Of a DNA stretch of 64,000 bases, positions 59,356-64,000 are shown in pieces. How positions within the stretch are numbered: the stretch's first letter is position 1; each line of letters opens with the position of its first letter. Position numbers and translations under genes: made by a program. The DNA lies in NCBI GenBank assembly GCA_023251135.1, contig JAHEZJ010000004.1, positions 1-64,000 on the forward strand, read 5' to 3'. A model generated the notes under the pieces. The model searched no databases, had not been told where the DNA came from, and was given only the letters and a program-made list of their open reading frames with translations. The DNA is from Flavobacterium sp. Its GTDB lineage: Bacteria; Bacteroidota; Bacteroidia; Flavobacteriales; Flavobacteriaceae.

Positions 59356-61809
59356 ATGGCAAAAACAACCAAAAAAGAAACTTTAGACAAAAAAAACGAA
59401 TCAAAGACTGAAACCGCTAAGTACTTGAAATTAACCAAACAGCAAAAGTTTGTTTTGGGATGCCTTTTGGTGCTCTTTTCAGTTGCACTATTAGTGGCAT
59501 TTATTTCTTTTTATGTCAACGGACAATGGCAATCTGACCAAAGTGCGGTAACCCAGTTTGGTGATCGTACTGAAGTTGTAGAAAACTGGCTCGGAAAATT
59601 CGGGGCCTTCCTCGCCGATCTTATTGTATACAGAGGTTTTGGTATTGCCGCCTTTGTACTGGTGCGTTTATTTTTTCTTACCGGAATGTTTCTGGCTTTG
59701 GAACTCTCTACCAAAAAGTTAAAAAACATTTGGTTCTGGGATCTGTTTGCTATTATTATTGTTTCTGTACTATTTGGATTTTTCGCCACATCAGCACCTG
59801 AATTAGGGGGAACAATTGGGTACGAACTTAACCTGTTTTTACAAGATTACATTGGAAAAACAGGTACTTTACTTACACTTCTTTTCGGGTTAATTGTATA
59901 CCTTATTTTTAAAATCAAGCTATCGCCTGAAAAAATTCAATCGTTTTTTGATTCTACCAAAAAGGAATTCAGTTCAGAACTAGCGTCAATAAAAAAGCCA
60001 CAGGAAGCTGAAAGCGCTTATAATTTAGAAGAATTTGCAATCGAGGAAGAAGATCCGGAATTGGACAACATTCATTTAAAATCGGATGTCAGCCAATTCG
60101 AAATCAACAAAGAAGCCTTGAAACCTACCATTTCAAATGCATCAGAAATTGATTTGAATCCGGTTTTAAAACCAGTTCAGATGGATGTAAATCCGGTAAC
60201 TGTAAAAACCCCTGTTCACACAGAAGAATTTGTAATTGAAAAAGCGGAAGAAGAGGATATTATCGAAGAAAATCTGGCTTCCCGTTTGGTGGCCGATTTT
60301 GGTTTATTTGACCCAACTTTGGACTTATCGAATTACAAATTCCCAACAATTGATTTATTAAAAGAATATTCGACTGGCGGAATCACTATCAATCAGGAAG
60401 AATTAGAAGAAAATAAAAACAAAATTGTAGATACACTGCGCAATTACAAAATTGAAATTGCACAAATCAAAGCAACCGTTGGTCCATCGGTAACTTTATA
60501 CGAAATTGTACCGGAAGCCGGAATCAGAATCTCTAAAATTAAAAGTTTAGAAGACGATATCGCGCTATCCCTTTCCGCATTAGGGATTCGTATTATCGCC
60601 CCAATTCCAGGAAAAGGTACCATTGGTATCGAGGTTCCGAATAAGAACCCGACAATGGTTTCGATGAAAAGCGTTATTGGGTCGGCGAAATTTCAGGAAG
60701 CCGAAATGGAGCTGCCAATTGCTTTAGGAAAAACCATTTCAAACGAGACTTTCGTGGTCGATTTAGCCAAAATGCCTCACTTACTGATGGCAGGAGCAAC
60801 CGGACAAGGAAAATCTGTAGGTTTGAATGCCGTTTTAACCTCTCTTTTATACAAAAAACATCCGGCAGAAGTCAAATTTGTACTGGTAGATCCGAAAAAA
60901 GTAGAGCTTACGCTTTTCAATAAAATTGAAAGACATTATTTAGCCAAACTTCCAGATACCGAAGACGCAATCATCACAGACAATGCCAAGGTAGTAAATA
61001 CCCTAAACTCTCTTTGTGTTGAAATGGACAACCGTTACTCCTTGCTAAAAGACGCGATGGTGCGTAATATTAAGGAGTATAACGAAAAATTCAGAGCACG
61101 AAAACTAAACCCTGAAGCAGGTCACCGCTTCTTGCCTTATATTATTCTGGTAGTCGATGAGTTTGCCGATTTGATTATGACGGCTGGTAAGGAAGTCGAA
61201 ATTCCGATTGCGCGTTTGGCCCAGCTGGCCCGTGCTATTGGTATTCACTTAATTATTGCCACACAAAGACCATCGGTTAACGTTATTACAGGTTTAATTA
61301 AAGCGAATTTCCCTGCGAGAATTGCTTTTAGAGTAACTTCTAAAATTGATTCCCGAACGATTCTGGACACTCAGGGAGCCGATCAGTTAATTGGACGTGG
61401 AGATTTATTATACACCAACGGAAATGATGTAGTACGCGTACAGTGTGCTTTCATCGACACTCCTGAGGTAGAAAAAATTACGGATTTTATCGGTTCGCAA
61501 AAAGCGTATGCCACGGCTTATTTGCTTCCGGAGTTTATTGGAGAAGAAACTGGCATCAATCTTGATGTGGATATTTCCGAAAGAGACACTTTATTCAGAG
61601 AAGCTGCTGAGATTATTGTCAACGCACAACAAGGTTCCGCTTCATTACTGCAAAGAAAATTAAAATTAGGATACAACAGAGCCGGTCGTTTGATCGATCA
61701 GCTGGAAGCAGCCGGAATTGTTGGCCCTTTTGAAGGCAGTAAAGCAAGAACTGTAAACATAACTGATTTAAGTGCTCTTGATCAATTTTTTAATAATGAA
61801 CAAAATTAA
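59356..61809 (+). CDS. ftsK: DNA translocase FtsK
   Basis: The 817-residue protein has four N-terminal helices (about 30-55, 90-115, 125-145, 165-190), a variable acidic linker (200-320), the FtsK alpha/beta motor (Walker A AGATGQGKSVGLNAVLT near 480; LVDPKKVELTLF; ILVVDEFADLIM) and a C-terminal winged-helix gamma domain (QGSASLLQRKLKLGYNRAGR) that reads KOPS-like sites. It pumps DNA at the septum and aids chromosome dimer resolution. Shorter linker than in E. coli. Next gene begins around its stop. Confidence 0.95.
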   Translation: MAKTTKKETLDKKNESKTETAKYLKLTKQQKFVLGCLLVLFSVALLVAFISFYVNGQWQSDQSAVTQFGDRTEVVENWLGKFGAFLADLIVYRGFGIAAFVLVRLFFLTGMFLALELSTKKLKNIWFWDLFAIIIVSVLFGFFATSAPELGGTIGYELNLFLQDYIGKTGTLLTLLFGLIVYLIFKIKLSPEKIQSFFDSTKKEFSSELASIKKPQEAESAYNLEEFAIEEEDPELDNIHLKSDVSQFEINKEALKPTISNASEIDLNPVLKPVQMDVNPVTVKTPVHTEEFVIEKAEEEDIIEENLASRLVADFGLFDPTLDLSNYKFPTIDLLKEYSTGGITINQEELEENKNKIVDTLRNYKIEIAQIKATVGPSVTLYEIVPEAGIRISKIKSLEDDIALSLSALGIRIIAPIPGKGTIGIEVPNKNPTMVSMKSVIGSAKFQEAEMELPIALGKTISNETFVVDLAKMPHLLMAGATGQGKSVGLNAVLTSLLYKKHPAEVKFVLVDPKKVELTLFNKIERHYLAKLPDTEDAIITDNAKVVNTLNSLCVEMDNRYSLLKDAMVRNIKEYNEKFRARKLNPEAGHRFLPYIILVVDEFADLIMTAGKEVEIPIARLAQLARAIGIHLIIATQRPSVNVITGLIKANFPARIAFRVTSKIDSRTILDTQGADQLIGRGDLLYTNGNDVVRVQCAFIDTPEVEKITDFIGSQKAYATAYLLPEFIGEETGINLDVDISERDTLFREAAEIIVNAQQGSASLLQRKLKLGYNRAGRLIDQLEAAGIVGPFEGSKARTVNITDLSALDQFFNNEQN

Positions 61810-61816
61810 GCCCATC

Positions 61817-62509
61817 ATGAAAACAAAAATTCAGGAAATCCAAAACAATTCTATTACTAAGACGACTAAAAAGTGCATTCAAATGGCAGTTTTATTGCTT
61901 TTGAGCTTCACTTCTATTCAGGCTCAGGATAAAAAAGCCAAAGATTTATTGAATGAAGTAACTTCTAAAATAAAGAGCTACAACAATATTGTTATTGACT
62001 TTAAATACACCCTGAATAACGCCAAAGAAAACATCAACCAGGACAGTAAAGGTAATGTGACGATGAAAGGCAATCAATATGTATTGAATTTTATGGGAGT
62101 AACGAAGATATTCGACGGTCAGAAAACATACACTATCGTTCCGGAAGATGAAGAAGTAACCATTTCTAAAGTAAACGAAAAAGACGATACTGCTATTACG
62201 CCTTCAAAAATGCTGACTTTCTTTAATTCGGGATACAAATACAATATGGATATTGTTCAGAACGTAAAAGGAAGAAAAATTCAATACATCAAATTAGCCC
62301 CCACAAATTCGAAAGACCAAAGAAAAGAGATTCTTTTAGGTATTGATGTTCAGACTAAACACATCTATAATTTGATTGAAACCGGAAAAAACGGAACAAA
62401 AACCACTTTAACCGTTAATTCTTTTAAAACCAATCAGCCTTTATCAAAAAATCAATTTACATTTGTAGCGAGCAAATATCCAAAATACTACATCAATAAA
62501 TTAGACTAA
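61817..62509 (+). CDS. lolA: LolA-like outer-membrane lipoprotein carrier
   Basis: From the ATG at 61817 the product has 230 residues with signal peptide MAVLLLLSFTSIQAQ after a basic stretch; ATG 61796 (inside ftsK) is an alternative. The mature part matches LolA/LppX-like proteins (AKDLLNEVTSKIKSYNNIVI, KGNVTMKGNQYVLNFMGVTK, PSKMLTFFNSGYKYNMD). It ferries lipoproteins through the periplasm, fitting a lipoprotein-rich bacterium. Start choice is uncertain, function good. Confidence 0.82.
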   Translation: MKTKIQEIQNNSITKTTKKCIQMAVLLLLSFTSIQAQDKKAKDLLNEVTSKIKSYNNIVIDFKYTLNNAKENINQDSKGNVTMKGNQYVLNFMGVTKIFDGQKTYTIVPEDEEVTISKVNEKDDTAITPSKMLTFFNSGYKYNMDIVQNVKGRKIQYIKLAPTNSKDQRKEILLGIDVQTKHIYNLIETGKNGTKTTLTVNSFKTNQPLSKNQFTFVASKYPKYYINKLD

Positions 62510-62517
62510 TTACAAGG

Positions 62518-63972
62518 TTGAAAATTTTAGACAAATACTTACTAAAAACATTTCTGATTACATTTACTACGGTATTTGTAATCCTTTTTTTTATCTTCAT
62601 ACTTCAAACCGTATGGCTCTTTATCTCAGAACTTGCAGGTAAAGATCTGGATTTGATACTGGTGGTAAAATTCCTTTTATTCTCGATGCCCCGAATCATT
62701 CCGTTAGTTTTACCTCTATCGGTTTTACTGGCCTCTATTATGACTTTTGGAAATCTGGCTGAGAATTATGAATTCGCGGCCATGAAATCATCCGGAATAT
62801 CGCTTCAAAGAGCGATGCGGGGTTTAATAGTGTTTATCTTTGTTTTAAGTATTGTCGCTTTTTGGTTTGCCAATAATGTGATTCCGTATGCGGAATACAA
62901 GTTTATTAATTTTCGAAAAAACATCGCACAGGCCAAGCCTGCAATGGCAATTGCCGAAGGACAGTTTAATGATGTTGGATTCTACAATATTAAGGTCAAC
63001 AAAAAATCGGGAGAAAATGGAAACATTTTAACCGGTGTTACTATTCACGAAAAGCCAAACAATACCGGTGAAAACAAAACGGTCATTAAGGCTAAGAGCG
63101 GTAAATTAATGAGTAACGAAAAATCCAGCATTTTAAAATTAGTTTTAAATGATGGTTATTACTATCAGGATGTTACTCCGAAAAAATACGAGGATCGCGC
63201 CAAACTGCCTTTCATAAAAGGAGCTTTCAAAAAGCAGATCATCAATATCGACTTATCTGAATTAAACAAAACCGATGACGATAAGGAAAACATAAGCAAT
63301 ACAAACGGAATGCTAAATGTTAGCGAGCTTCGCTATACACTGGACTCTCTGAACAAAAATCTGGACAATGAAATCATTTCTTTTTCAGAAAACATCAATC
63401 AGCGTGTTGGAATCCGAAAATCGCCGCCAACCTTAAAAACAGCTATAAAGAAAAAAGATTTACCCAATAATCTTTTATCGCTCTATACCACCAAAGAGAA
63501 ATCTGATGTTCTTAAAATGGCCAGCAGCAATGTTACGAGCAACATCTATTCGATTGAAACCACACAAAACGATTTAAAAGACAAACAAAGAGACATTAAC
63601 AAACACCTAACGGCCTTATATGAAAAGTTCGTTATTGCGTTTGCCTGTTTCTTAATGTTTTTTATTGGCGCACCATTAGGAGCCATCATCCGTAAAGGAG
63701 GACTTGGTTTACCTATTGTTTTTGCAGTTTTAATTTTTATTACATTCCATTTCATCAATACTTTTGGGAAAAGACTTTCACAGGAAGGCGGAATGAGTCC
63801 GTTTATAGGATCATGGATGTCTTCTTTTATATTATTGCCTTTAGCTGTTTTATTAACGTATCGTGCTACTAACGACAACGGATTAATCAACTTCGATGCA
63901 ATTACAACTCCAATATCACAACTATTTCAAAAAATTTCAGAGCGGTTCTTCCCTGCTCAAAATCAAAAATAA
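62518..63972 (+). CDS. LptF/LptG family permease
   Basis: The 484-residue protein, starting with TTG (MKILDKYLLKTFLITFTTVF), has three N-terminal helices, a long periplasmic part (about 135-365, including the jellyroll region AMAIAEGQFNDVGFYNIKVN) and three C-terminal helices (ACFLMFFIGAPLGAIIRKGG). It is a membrane subunit of the LPS export ABC transporter LptBFG. The periplasmic part has an unusually long polar segment around residues 250-360. Immediately after lolA (8 bp). Confidence 0.88.
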   Translation: MKILDKYLLKTFLITFTTVFVILFFIFILQTVWLFISELAGKDLDLILVVKFLLFSMPRIIPLVLPLSVLLASIMTFGNLAENYEFAAMKSSGISLQRAMRGLIVFIFVLSIVAFWFANNVIPYAEYKFINFRKNIAQAKPAMAIAEGQFNDVGFYNIKVNKKSGENGNILTGVTIHEKPNNTGENKTVIKAKSGKLMSNEKSSILKLVLNDGYYYQDVTPKKYEDRAKLPFIKGAFKKQIINIDLSELNKTDDDKENISNTNGMLNVSELRYTLDSLNKNLDNEIISFSENINQRVGIRKSPPTLKTAIKKKDLPNNLLSLYTTKEKSDVLKMASSNVTSNIYSIETTQNDLKDKQRDINKHLTALYEKFVIAFACFLMFFIGAPLGAIIRKGGLGLPIVFAVLIFITFHFINTFGKRLSQEGGMSPFIGSWMSSFILLPLAVLLTYRATNDNGLINFDAITTPISQLFQKISERFFPAQNQK

Positions 63973-63974
63973 TT

Positions 63975-64000
63975 ATGTCAACAACAAAAATACAACTGAA
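63975..64000 (+). CDS. start of a gene, probably ribB (DHBP synthase)
   Basis: Only eight complete codons are in the window (MSTTKIQL), 2 bp after the previous stop. This start and the place after lptF/G match the 3,4-dihydroxy-2-butanone-4-phosphate synthase/GTP cyclohydrolase II gene of Flavobacterium as I remember it. The window is too short to prove it. Confidence 0.5.

Noticed and set aside
1..64000. Prophage, integrated plasmid, insertion sequence or tRNA-linked island
   Set aside because: No integrase, transposase, phage structural gene or tRNA was seen anywhere in the window.

Overview
The window is chromosomal DNA from a Bacteroidota bacterium, almost certainly a Flavobacterium. The evidence is the low G+C content, promoters with the TAnnTTTG -7 element typical of the phylum, weak or absent Shine-Dalgarno sequences, many lipoproteins and Gln-ending signal peptides, a SusC/SusD pair, and dispersed repeats of Flavobacterium type. 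There is no phage, insertion sequence, rRNA, tRNA or CRISPR array that I can see.

Layout. 1-9960: small accessory genes (DUF5071, DinB-like, two VOC proteins, lipoproteins, a rhodanese lipoprotein, an outer-membrane barrel, an esterase, GNAT, an NTF2-like protein), with a decayed DinB-type gene near 3.3-3.5 kb and a flavo-1-like structured RNA near 4.2 kb. 10114-29064: mostly housekeeping or exported proteins (ABC-F, YifB, S41 peptidase, two amidohydrolase-like proteins, Amt, DsbD-like, TilS, PabB, a DUF4349 lipoprotein, DoxX), plus a decayed lipocalin gene near 28 kb. 29117-39865: Lpd, a remnant of a Cys/Met PLP enzyme, a DUF695 protein, an APC permease, a large FAD/Fe-S dehydrogenase, an orphan gene between long direct repeats and two small genes. 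40105-56415: the standout locus, described below. 56553-58953: a peroxide/thiol defence group (peroxiredoxin, thioredoxin, DUF6952, Tpx). 58963-64000: a cell-envelope run DgkA, FtsK, LolA, LptF/G, then the first codons of what looks like ribB.

The standout locus joins a DeoR-type regulator, a SusC/SusD outer-membrane uptake pair, MurQ, a sodium:solute symporter, AnmK, a DUF5009/NagX-like membrane protein, an exported GHL10 (DigH-like) glycosidase, an AmpG-like importer, a TPR protein, a GNAT enzyme and a cytoplasmic GH3 NagZ-type glucosaminidase. Read together, the genes suggest a polysaccharide-utilisation-like locus for peptidoglycan sugar chains: capture at the outer membrane, periplasmic cutting, import, GlcNAc removal, anhydroMurNAc phosphorylation, and etherase cleavage to GlcNAc-6-P plus D-lactate. 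A three-fold repeated 14-bp imperfect palindrome (TGCrTTAwwwyGCr) between the regulator and susC is a good operator candidate. The family assignments come from motifs in the sequence; the substrate and the pathway as a whole are inference.
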